Below, piece by piece: positions 1 to 5,209 of a DNA stretch of 5,349 nucleotides; position 1 is the first letter of the stretch; every line of letters starts with the position of its first letter. Where the stretch lies: positions 1 through 5,349 of the forward strand of contig JADINF010000099.1 in NCBI GenBank assembly GCA_017694145.1. The letters run 5' to 3'. This DNA is from Candidatus Stercoripulliclostridium pullicola (GTDB lineage: Bacteria; Bacillota; Clostridia; Christensenellales; DTU072). A program made the translations under genes and the position numbers. The notes under the pieces were generated by a model that worked only from the letters and a program-made list of their open reading frames with translations, was not told where the DNA came from and searched no databases.

Positions 1-636
1 ACGCACGCCCATTCCGATCATCTCGGCGGCTTCGACACCGTGATAGAGGAGGATAACGTGCGGATAGGTCGCGCATATCTAAAGCGTTATTACGAGGACA
101 GGATCGACGATTACGAGGTGGAGAATTGGGACAACCTCGAAGTTTACGGGCAGACGGTATACGCCCTTAACGCAAAAGGCGTTCCTATAATCAGCGAGCT
201 CGAGGACGTATCCTTCGAGTTAGGAAATTACACCGTTACGATATTTAACGGAAGAGAAGCCGAGGAAGGCAATAAGGTGGGCGAGAACGAAAATTCGCTC
301 GCCGTGCTAGTCGAGAAAAACGGCTACCGCGTGATGCTAAGCGGCGATATGAACAATTATGACGGCGACGAGGACGAAGTCGGCGCCGCCGTGGGCAGAG
401 TGAACGTATTGAAGCTCGGTCATCACGGTTACAGAGGTTCGTCCTCCGCCGATTACGTCAAGGCGCTTTCTCCCGATTTTGCGATACAGACCACCGGCAA
501 CCCCGTAGATCTCGGCGTAAAATTGAGAGTCACATTCGCCGAAGGCGCGCCGATATATTCCACCGTGAAGCATAACGGTATCATCCTCGACATTACCCGC
601 GTCGATACGCCCAAGCTTTATCAGGATATTCTGTGA
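1..636 (+). CDS. ComEC-like metallo-beta-lactamase-fold hydrolase (5' end outside window)
   Basis: The reading frame is open from the first base, so the gene starts upstream; 211 codons are visible before TGA. The first visible residues, THAHSDHLGG, are the HxHxDH metal-binding motif of the metallo-beta-lactamase fold. Further on come an N-S-L motif (visible residues 98-100), SGD (114-116) supplying the bridging Asp, and LGHHG (141-143) followed by SSS. This order and spacing are those of the hydrolase domain in ComEC/Rec2 and its stand-alone relatives, as is the final KHNGIILDI strand. It is probably a metal-dependent phosphodiesterase or nuclease. Any N-terminal signal peptide or membrane anchor would lie outside the window, so location cannot be judged. 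The usual GHP-type motif after the last His is not evident (TTGNPVD instead). The GTG at position 40 is not the start, because the metal motif lies before it. The family call is firm; the substrate is unknown. Confidence 0.9.
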   Translation, partial: THAHSDHLGGFDTVIEEDNVRIGRAYLKRYYEDRIDDYEVENWDNLEVYGQTVYALNAKGVPIISELEDVSFELGNYTVTIFNGREAEEGNKVGENENSLAVLVEKNGYRVMLSGDMNNYDGDEDEVGAAVGRVNVLKLGHHGYRGSSSADYVKALSPDFAIQTTGNPVDLGVKLRVTFAEGAPIYSTVKHNGIILDITRVDTPKLYQDIL

Positions 637-682
637 CGATAAGTTAACTTTATTTCAGGGAAAAGATATTTTTTTCGATTCC

Positions 683-699
683 GTCTTCCCACGGAAGAC
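683..699. repeat. Inverted repeat, possible operator or weak terminator
   Basis: GTCTTCC, loop CAC, GGAAGAC: a perfect 7-bp stem followed by only four T (700-703). It lies 46 nt after the hydrolase stop, so it could be a weak intrinsic terminator for the upstream gene. It also covers the -35 region of the proposed promoter for the next gene, so it could equally be a repressor binding site. The sequence alone does not decide. Confidence 0.4.
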
Positions 700-714
700 T
701 TTTCCGTATATAAT
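686..714 (+). promoter_or_regulatory. Putative housekeeping promoter of the esterase gene
   Basis: A perfect TATAAT (709-714) lies 17 nt downstream of TTCCCA (686-691), which matches 4 of 6 bases of the TTGACA consensus. The predicted transcript would start near 721 and leave about 40 nt of leader before the ATG at 760. The -35 hexamer lies inside the inverted repeat at 683-699, which may allow repression. The -10 is convincing; the -35 is weak. Confidence 0.55.
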
Positions 715-747
715 CGAATTGTAAGGCGTTTGTTTTCGCGCTTTTAC

Positions 748-756
748 GGAGGTGAG
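748..756 (+). promoter_or_regulatory. Ribosome binding site fixing the esterase start at 760
   Basis: GGAGGTGAG is a near-ideal Shine-Dalgarno sequence; its GGAGG core ends 7 nt before ATG 760. The longer in-frame start TTG 730 would place this site inside the coding sequence, so ATG 760 is preferred. Confidence 0.85.
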
Positions 757-759
757 GGA

Positions 760-1725
760 ATGGGACTTAACCGTTCGGACAGATTAAGGATCCGTCTTAT
801 GGAGTTCTGCGCCAACGGCGTGGAATTACTGTATTATCCTTTGTTGTATAAGAAATACGAAGGTCTGGAAAAGAAGGAGAACGTGCGTTACGACGGTTCC
901 GTACGTCGCGCGGCTATAGACGTTTACCGTAAAATAGACGATATCGCGACGAAAAAGCCGCTCCTTTTCTATATCCACGGCGGCGGATGGGTGTCGGGAA
1001 GGCGAAGCGTAAGAAGGTCGTATTGCAAGCATTGGGCGGATATGGGCTACGTCGCGGTGACGGCGGGATACGATTACGCGCGAGGCGAAACTCACCGCGA
1101 CTTCTTGCGACAGATCTTTGCGGCGCTAGCATACGTTCTCGACAGAGCCGACGAATGGGGCTTCGACAGAAACAGAGTCGTCGTCGGCGGCGAGTCCGCA
1201 GGCGGACATCTTGCCGCAATGATAGGGGCGATGACCACCCACCGCGAACTTTTCGACGAACTCGGAGTGGATTTTTCGTACAAGGACACTTTCAAGCCTT
1301 CCGCGCTCCTTCTTCTAAGCGGTATCTACGATCCTTACCGTTCGATTGATACCGGATTTCCTTTCATCAAGACTTATGTGTCCGCGTTCGCCGGAGAAAC
1401 ATATAAGAAACTGAAAGCGCATTTCGACGGCGACGAACGAAGGCTTACCTCTCCCGAATTTTACGCGGACGGGGATTTCCCGCCGTCGTTCATCGTGGCG
1501 TCGGGTATGGATCGCTTGCTTTCGGAGTCGCTTTCGCTCTATACCAAACTCAAATCGTCGGGCGTGCCGTGCGCTTATTTCGTATGTAAAGGTATCAACG
1601 GCATGCACGCCGCTTCCCTCGATTCGGTGCACGGTAAGTACGGCAAAGAGTGTTTCGCGCGAGCCGTCGCCTTTATGCAGGAAGCGCTTGAAAAAAGCTT
1701 TTCGGACGGAGCAAACGCGGCATAG
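760..1725 (+). CDS. Alpha/beta hydrolase, HSL/esterase-lipase type
   Basis: A 321-residue protein with the hallmarks of the alpha/beta hydrolase fold-3 (hormone-sensitive-lipase-like) group. HGGGW at residues 73-77 forms the oxyanion hole. GESAG places the nucleophile at Ser146. Asp251 in SGMDRLL and His283 in NGMHA complete the triad, at usual distances for the family. I see no signal peptide or membrane helix, so it is probably a cytoplasmic carboxylesterase or deacetylase; the true substrate cannot be read. The length is typical and the triad is complete, so it should be active. The start is set by the Shine-Dalgarno at 748-756. It has its own likely promoter and terminator and appears to be a single-gene transcript, with no evident link to the sigma block that follows. 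Confidence 0.92.
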   Translation: MGLNRSDRLRIRLMEFCANGVELLYYPLLYKKYEGLEKKENVRYDGSVRRAAIDVYRKIDDIATKKPLLFYIHGGGWVSGRRSVRRSYCKHWADMGYVAVTAGYDYARGETHRDFLRQIFAALAYVLDRADEWGFDRNRVVVGGESAGGHLAAMIGAMTTHRELFDELGVDFSYKDTFKPSALLLLSGIYDPYRSIDTGFPFIKTYVSAFAGETYKKLKAHFDGDERRLTSPEFYADGDFPPSFIVASGMDRLLSESLSLYTKLKSSGVPCAYFVCKGINGMHAASLDSVHGKYGKECFARAVAFMQEALEKSFSDGANAA

Positions 1726-1753
1726 TACGCAGACAAATACCGATTGCCTCTCT

Positions 1754-1780
1754 TACGGACGGATACCCGTCCGTATTTTT
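1754..1780 (+). terminator. Rho-independent terminator after the esterase gene
   Basis: TACGGACGG (1754-1762), loop ATAC, CCGTCCGTA (1767-1775) form a perfect 9-bp stem followed by TTTTT. It begins 28 nt after the esterase stop and separates that gene from the sigma operon. Confidence 0.9.
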
Positions 1781-1860
1781 GCATTGCGGCGGTATTTACG
1801 CATATTGTTTGCGTTCGATTGCAATTTTTTTTCGGTTGTGTCAAAATTATTTCGGTTCTT

Positions 1861-1890
1861 TTTGGCAAAACGCGAATTTGTTTTGTTAAT
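1861..1890 (+). promoter_or_regulatory. Bipartite promoter-like element upstream of the sigma operon, copy 1
   Basis: TTTGGCAAAACGC (1861-1873), 9 nt, then TTGTTAAT (1883-1890), ending 29 nt before the start codon at 1920. The same two blocks with exactly the same spacing occur before the lipoprotein gene (3681-3710). The geometry fits a promoter: TTGGCA and GTTAAT are 17 nt apart. The second block is poor as a housekeeping -10, so recognition by the ECF sigma factor encoded just downstream, with autoregulation, is a reasonable inference. It could instead be the site of another regulator. Confidence 0.6.
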
Positions 1891-1909
1891 TATACGGAAG
1901 AACCTTTAC

Positions 1910-1914
1910 GGAGG
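1910..1914 (+). promoter_or_regulatory. Ribosome binding site supporting a TTG start at 1920
   Basis: GGAGG lies 5 nt before TTG 1920. An in-frame stop at 1887-1889 rules out a longer protein, and there is no ATG or GTG nearby that would keep sigma region 2 intact. The 10-mer TTTACGGAGG is also present before the esterase gene (743-752). Confidence 0.8.
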
Positions 1915-1919
1915 AACGT

Positions 1920-2447
1920 TTGGAGCGGCTGTTTCGGTTAGCGGAAGAAATATCCCGCGGCAATCAGAATGCTTTTGACGAACTGTACGCCCTGACTCAT
2001 AAGGCGGTTTTTCTCACGGCTTACGGCGTGCTGAAGGACAGGATGCTCGCGGAAGACGTCATGCAGGACACCTACCTTGCGGCATTCAGGGGAATGGAGA
2101 GACTCCGTGAAGGAAGTAACGTGACGGGCTGGCTCACCACGATAGCGAGAAGGCTTGCCATCAACGAATATCACAGAAGGAAGCGCGTGGACAGCACCGA
2201 TTTTTCGCAAGAAAGCGGCTACGGAGCGCGGCTTACATACACGGATAAACGCGAAAGCCTTATTGCGGAAGCGGCGGAGGTACTCGACGAGGAGAGCTAC
2301 GAAATAGTCATGCTCGCCGTAGTCGCCGGATATAAACGGCGCGAGATAGCGAAAATGAAAGGACTTCCTATATCCACGGTCAGTTGGAAATACAAGAAGG
2401 GACTCGAAGCCCTCAAAGCCTACCTCGAGAAGGAGGAAAAGCGATGA
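1920..2447 (+). CDS. ECF-type RNA polymerase sigma factor
   Basis: A 175-residue protein, the normal size for an extracytoplasmic-function sigma factor made of regions 2 and 4 only. Region 2 spans about residues 15-88: DVMQDTYLAAFR (46-57) is the core-binding helix and GWLTTIARRLAINEYHRRKR (70-89) is the -10 recognition/melting helix. A variable linker (about 90-110) leads to region 4 (about 111-172), whose helix-turn-helix includes GYKRREIAKMKGLPISTVSW (137-156) and would contact the -35 element. It begins with TTG, supported by GGAGG 5 nt upstream. Its last bases overlap the next gene as ATGA, implying translational coupling with a partner membrane protein, the usual sigma/anti-sigma arrangement. 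It would direct RNA polymerase to an envelope-related regulon, possibly including the two promoters bearing the shared bipartite element. The exact ECF group cannot be assigned by eye. Confidence 0.93.
   Translation: MERLFRLAEEISRGNQNAFDELYALTHKAVFLTAYGVLKDRMLAEDVMQDTYLAAFRGMERLREGSNVTGWLTTIARRLAINEYHRRKRVDSTDFSQESGYGARLTYTDKRESLIAEAAEVLDEESYEIVMLAVVAGYKRREIAKMKGLPISTVSWKYKKGLEALKAYLEKEEKR
2431..2436 (+). promoter_or_regulatory. Ribosome binding site for the anti-sigma candidate
   Basis: AGGAGG lies inside the end of the sigma coding sequence, 7 nt before ATG 2444. It decides this start over the in-frame ATG at 2384, which lies well inside the sigma gene. Confidence 0.85.
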
Positions 2448-3643
2448 AAGAGCGCGACGTAAAGAAAGAACTCAGAAAGGACTGGCGCGAGATAGCGCCC
2501 GGCGACCGCGTTAAAAACGAAACGCGCAGAGCGCTTTTCGGTGCGGACGAGGCGCACGAATACAATATAAGCGCGGCAAGCGCCAAGCCCAAGCGCAGCG
2601 CGAAGCGTTGGGCGGTAGGGGCGGCTATGGCGGTCATCGTGGCTATCGTCGTGACCTCTTTGATCCTATGGTTCCCGCGCGACGAGGGGGCGAGCGACGA
2701 TATCGGCGGGAATAATACTCCCGTTACGGTAGCTTACGCTTCGGAATACGGTTTCAGCGCGATGTCGTCGGGCATTATGCTCCTCAAATACGATAAGAGC
2801 GCGGAAAGCGCCGTTAGTACTTTGCCGGTCGGTCTGCTTTTCGGAAGCGGCGATGCGGAAAGCTACGGTAACGGCGGAGGAAGCGGGAACGGCAACGGCG
2901 GCAATATGTCCGACGACGAAGCCGTTACGCTTATCAACGGCTATATGGAACTCGTGGAGAGCGTGCTTGCGGGAAGCGGATACGAAGTGAGGCAACAGGC
3001 TTCGGACAGAGCGGATTATAAGATAATGTTGCTTACCGATATGCGCGATCTCGAAGGGCGCTCGTCCGTAATGCGCCTTTACTATAACGAAACCTTATAC
3101 GAAGCAGGCGACGACGAGAGGGAATACCGCTTGAGCGGCGTAATGGAATTGAACGGCACGGAGTATGCCGTGGAAGGCACGCGTAGCGTGGAGCCCGCGG
3201 AAGGCGAAGAAGAAATGGAATTCGTGGCGAGAAGCGCGGACGGAGTGACCGTCAAAGTGGAACTCGAATGTGAAGCGGACGAACAGGAATACGAATATAC
3301 CGTATATGACGCCGACGGCGAAGTCATAGACAGCTTCAGTATAGAAACGGAATACGAGGACGGCAGGACGGAAGTGGAACTTCTCATCGGAGCGGACAGA
3401 GCGACGGGGATAAGGTTTTACGAGAGCGAACATCAGGGCGGCGGCAGGATGATGCACGGAATGATAGTCCGTGACGGCGTGCAGAGGGCTTTCAGCGTGC
3501 GCGTGAGGAATAACGGCGGAAGAGACGAGCAGTACGAATACACGATAGGCGACGCGGAGATAGTGCTCGACAAGGACGATATATTCGACGATTTCGACGA
3601 TATGTTCGACGACGATGAAGACGACGATGAAGACGACGATTGA
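2444..3643 (+). CDS. Probable membrane-bound anti-sigma factor with large acidic ectodomain
   Basis: A 399-residue single-pass membrane protein. The N-terminal 56 residues are charged, and a basic KPKRSAKR patch (48-55) precedes one hydrophobic helix (about 57-77), predicting N-inside, C-outside. The ectodomain begins with ASEYGFSAMSSGIML (99-113), then a Gly/Asn linker (about 142-154), then a strand-rich acidic domain with YYNE (213-216), NGTEYAVEG (237-245) and TEVEL (309-313). It ends in a run of Asp/Glu (about 377-399). Position, 4-nt overlap with the sigma gene and topology argue for an anti-sigma factor that holds the sigma factor at the membrane. The N-terminal part has no cysteine, so the zinc-binding HxxxCxxC motif of ZAS anti-sigma factors is absent and sigma binding is inferred from context only. 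The ectodomain is homologous to the lipoprotein downstream. I do not recognise it as a named family. An ECF-associated sensor without anti-sigma activity is the main alternative. Confidence 0.8.
   Translation: MKERDVKKELRKDWREIAPGDRVKNETRRALFGADEAHEYNISAASAKPKRSAKRWAVGAAMAVIVAIVVTSLILWFPRDEGASDDIGGNNTPVTVAYASEYGFSAMSSGIMLLKYDKSAESAVSTLPVGLLFGSGDAESYGNGGGSGNGNGGNMSDDEAVTLINGYMELVESVLAGSGYEVRQQASDRADYKIMLLTDMRDLEGRSSVMRLYYNETLYEAGDDEREYRLSGVMELNGTEYAVEGTRSVEPAEGEEEMEFVARSADGVTVKVELECEADEQEYEYTVYDADGEVIDSFSIETEYEDGRTEVELLIGADRATGIRFYESEHQGGGRMMHGMIVRDGVQRAFSVRVRNNGGRDEQYEYTIGDAEIVLDKDDIFDDFDDMFDDDEDDDEDDD
3611..3640 (+). repeat. Short tandem repeat encoding the Asp/Glu tail
   Basis: GACGATGAAGAC is repeated twice exactly (3611-3622, 3623-3634), followed by the half unit GACGAT and then the stop. 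It encodes the very acidic C-terminus of the anti-sigma candidate. Such repeats can change length by slippage. A role in binding cations or basic peptides is possible but not shown. Confidence 0.75.
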
Positions 3644-3680
3644 CAGCTCGAAAAAATAATTTGAAAAAATTTTCATAAAG

Positions 3681-3710
3681 TTTGGCAAAACGCTTTCGCC
3701 GATTGTTTAT
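3681..3710 (+). promoter_or_regulatory. Bipartite promoter-like element upstream of the lipoprotein gene, copy 2
   Basis: TTTGGCAAAACGC (3681-3693), 9 nt, then TTGTTTAT (3703-3710), 33 nt before ATG 3744. Thirteen of 13 bases in the first block and 7 of 8 in the second match copy 1 at 1861-1890, with identical spacing, while the 9-nt spacer and the flanks differ. No convincing terminator separates the preceding gene, so the lipoprotein may be transcribed both from here and by read-through from the sigma operon. Confidence 0.6.
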
Positions 3711-3730
3711 AAGGTGAAAATACCCCGAAC

Positions 3731-3736
3731 AGGAGG
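3731..3736 (+). promoter_or_regulatory. Ribosome binding site fixing the lipoprotein start at 3744
   Basis: AGGAGG lies 7 nt before ATG 3744. The in-frame GTG at 3714 lies upstream of this site and would add ten residues before the signal peptide, so it is rejected as the start. Confidence 0.85.
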
Positions 3737-3743
3737 CACAAAA

Positions 3744-4736
3744 ATGAAAAAGAAAGTATTTGCGATAATAGCGATAGCGGTAGTAATGACTATAGCCGCA
3801 AGCGTGATGCTTACGGGATGCGTAGGCGACAACAATACCGAGCAAGACAAGATCAGCGCGTCCGCCGAAGCGTTAGGTATGACGGCGTTGGGCTCCGGCG
3901 CGATCCTTGCCGATATGGCGGAAGGAGTAGTTGCTCCCGATGACGAAGCGGACACTCAACAGCCTGAAGCGGGAACCGAAATCCCCGAAGCGGGTACCGA
4001 AACCCCCGAAGCGGGAACAGAAACTCCCGAAGCAGGCACCGGCTACGCAGGCGGAAACCTGACCGAAGAAGAGACCGCGGTAGTGGACCGTTACCTTCAG
4101 ATAGTGGACAAAATGCTTAACTCGAGCGGTATCGTGATTGACGAAGGCGAGAGCGAGCTCGAGGGCTATGCGAAGAAGGTAGAGATAAGCTCGACCGACC
4201 TTTACGGCAACACACAGAGCTTCGTGATCCACTATAACGAGCAGGAGATATCCCGTGAGCTCGACGACGGCGAAGAAGAAGTGGAATGGAGGCTCGAAGG
4301 CATAATGATAGCGGGAGAGCGCGAGTACGCCGTGATAGGCGAACGCGAAACGGAAGCCGACGAAGCGGAGCTTGAATTCACCGCATACCTTGACCGCGAC
4401 AACTACGTCGAGATAGAGAAATCCAGCGAGAACGGCGAAGAGGAATTCGGCTACAAAATAGTAGTGGACGGCAAAGTCACCGAGGAATTCGAGTTAAGCA
4501 TCGAGCAAGAGTACGGTAAGACCGAAGTGGAGATCGAGAGCGTATCCGGCGGGAACATACTCGTTATCGATTTCGAGATGAAGGAGAGAGCTTCCGGCAA
4601 GACCGTCGTCGAATGTAAAGTCTACGAGAACGGCGAAGTGTACGAATTCGAGATCGACGCCACCTGCGACGGCAACCGCGAAATGCGCCGTTACCGTTAC
4701 CGCAACGGAGTCTGCTACGACCGTTACGACGACTGA
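3744..4736 (+). CDS. Lipoprotein paralogous to the anti-sigma ectodomain
   Basis: A 330-residue predicted lipoprotein. The signal peptide is MKKK, then a hydrophobic core, then the lipobox LTGC with the lipidated Cys26; it would be anchored on the outer face of the membrane. Mature segments: AEALGMTALGSGAIL (41-55); a PEAGTET repeat linker (74-100); and an acidic, strand-rich domain with HYNE (163-166), GEREYAVIGE (191-200) and KTEVEIE (259-265). It ends with Cys291, Cys308 and Cys324 and an Arg/Tyr-rich tail. The segments align in the same order with the ectodomain of the preceding membrane protein, so the two are paralogues with unrelated linkers. It carries the same promoter-like element as the sigma operon and is followed by a strong terminator. 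It may bind the same ligand as the sensor, act as a decoy or partner, or be the protective effector; none of these can be chosen from sequence. No enzymatic motif is visible. Confidence 0.85.
   Translation: MKKKVFAIIAIAVVMTIAASVMLTGCVGDNNTEQDKISASAEALGMTALGSGAILADMAEGVVAPDDEADTQQPEAGTEIPEAGTETPEAGTETPEAGTGYAGGNLTEEETAVVDRYLQIVDKMLNSSGIVIDEGESELEGYAKKVEISSTDLYGNTQSFVIHYNEQEISRELDDGEEEVEWRLEGIMIAGEREYAVIGERETEADEAELEFTAYLDRDNYVEIEKSSENGEEEFGYKIVVDGKVTEEFELSIEQEYGKTEVEIESVSGGNILVIDFEMKERASGKTVVECKVYENGEVYEFEIDATCDGNREMRRYRYRNGVCYDRYDD
3963..4043 (+). repeat. 21-bp tandem repeat coding for PEAGTET
   Basis: Three full 21-bp units (3963, 3984, 4005) plus a partial fourth (4026-4043) encode PEAGTEI, PEAGTET, PEAGTET and PEAGTG. 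Units differ mostly at third codon positions. It forms a flexible Pro/Glu/Thr linker between the short N-terminal segment and the main domain of the lipoprotein, at the place where the paralogue has a Gly/Asn linker. Confidence 0.93.
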
Positions 4737-4789
4737 ACGCCGAACACAATCGAACAAACGAAACACATTTCCTATCCCTCCTCACGTCA

Positions 4790-4817
4790 AGGACCGCCGC
4801 GGCGGTCCTGTTTTTTT
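4790..4817 (+). terminator. Strong Rho-independent terminator closing the sigma/lipoprotein block
   Basis: A perfect 20-bp GC-rich palindrome (4790-4809; arms AGGACCGCCG and CGGCGGTCCT) is followed by G and then seven T. Folded, it gives about 8 bp of stem with a CGCG loop. It lies 53 nt after the lipoprotein stop. Confidence 0.93.
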
Positions 4818-5127
4818 GTGTACGTATACACCCTGCGAGCGAGTCTTTTTGTCTATCTGCGACGGGAGTGTTGCTCGGCGTAAAACTACAGCCTTCGCGC
4901 CTACCCTTGCACCTAAACAAAAATCCACCGCTCTCGGGTGCCGATTACGTTTAGAAAGCTTAAAGTTAATTTAACGGAATGATACTGTTTTCCGACGTCG
5001 TGCGCAAACCGTACGATTTAATATCGTTTGTTTTTGCGTGAGGTATTCTGCGGCAAAAGCGCCATGCTTTTGTTTTTAACCGTTTTCAAAGAAAATGTTA
5101 ATTACGGATGAAGGTTTTTGAAACGTA
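4818..5127. other. Intergenic stretch without a convincing gene
   Basis: I see no tRNA, rRNA, CRISPR or known riboswitch pattern here. It contains a 20-codon open frame at 4979-5041 without a proper ribosome binding site, a weak 5-bp hairpin (5013-5027, ACGAT/ATCGT) before a T-rich run, and a better hairpin at 5054-5077. A small untranslated RNA ending at the latter hairpin is possible, but I find no strong promoter for it. Confidence 0.5.
5054..5077 (+). terminator. Terminator-like hairpin in the intergenic stretch
   Basis: CAAAAGC (5054-5060), loop GCCAT, GCTTTTG (5066-5072), then TTTTT. The stem is 7 bp but AT-rich, so termination would be moderate. There is no clear gene immediately before it; it could stop read-through toward the transporter or end a small RNA. 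Confidence 0.5.
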
Positions 5128-5156
5128 TTGACGGATAGGGTGCGTTATCGTAGAAT
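5128..5156 (+). promoter_or_regulatory. Near-consensus housekeeping promoter of the symporter gene
   Basis: TTGACG (5128-5133) and TAGAAT (5151-5156) each match 5 of 6 consensus bases and are separated by the ideal 17 nt. Transcription would begin near 5163, giving a leader of about 47 nt. Confidence 0.8.
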
Positions 5157-5196
5157 TATTATAGGTTCGTGTGCGAGCGCGAACGATTACCGTTTC

Positions 5197-5202
5197 AAGG
5201 AG
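5197..5202 (+). promoter_or_regulatory. Ribosome binding site deciding start 5210
   Basis: AAGGAG lies 7 nt before ATG 5210 but only 1 nt before the in-frame ATG 5204, so the second ATG is the likelier start. Confidence 0.75.
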
Positions 5203-5209
5203 TATGCGT

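Noticed and set aside
641..650. Perfect palindrome AAGTTAACTT just after the first gene
   Set aside because: It is short and AT-rich, is not followed by a T run and does not sit on a promoter; it is expected by chance in AT-rich spacers.
730..759. Earlier TTG start for the esterase
   Set aside because: It would put the excellent GGAGGTGAG site inside the coding sequence and has no ribosome binding site of its own.
743..1914. Shared 10-mer TTTACGGAGG before both the esterase and sigma start codons
   Set aside because: Most of it is the Shine-Dalgarno sequence itself, so the extra matching bases are not strong evidence for a common regulatory site.
3095..3688. Open frame of 197 codons on the minus strand opposite the anti-sigma candidate
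   Set aside because: It is the mirror of a gene rich in Glu/Asp codons, which rarely give stops on the opposite strand. It has no recognisable domain, and the + strand gene has a ribosome binding site, membrane helix and a paralogue.
3714..3743. Earlier GTG start for the lipoprotein
   Set aside because: AGGAGG is correctly spaced for ATG 3744, and the lipoprotein signal peptide begins at that Met.
5049..5080. Third copy of the shared bipartite promoter element
   Set aside because: Only the GGCAAAA core matches, the spacing to a TTGTTT-like block is off by one, and the bases are better explained by the hairpin at 5054-5077.
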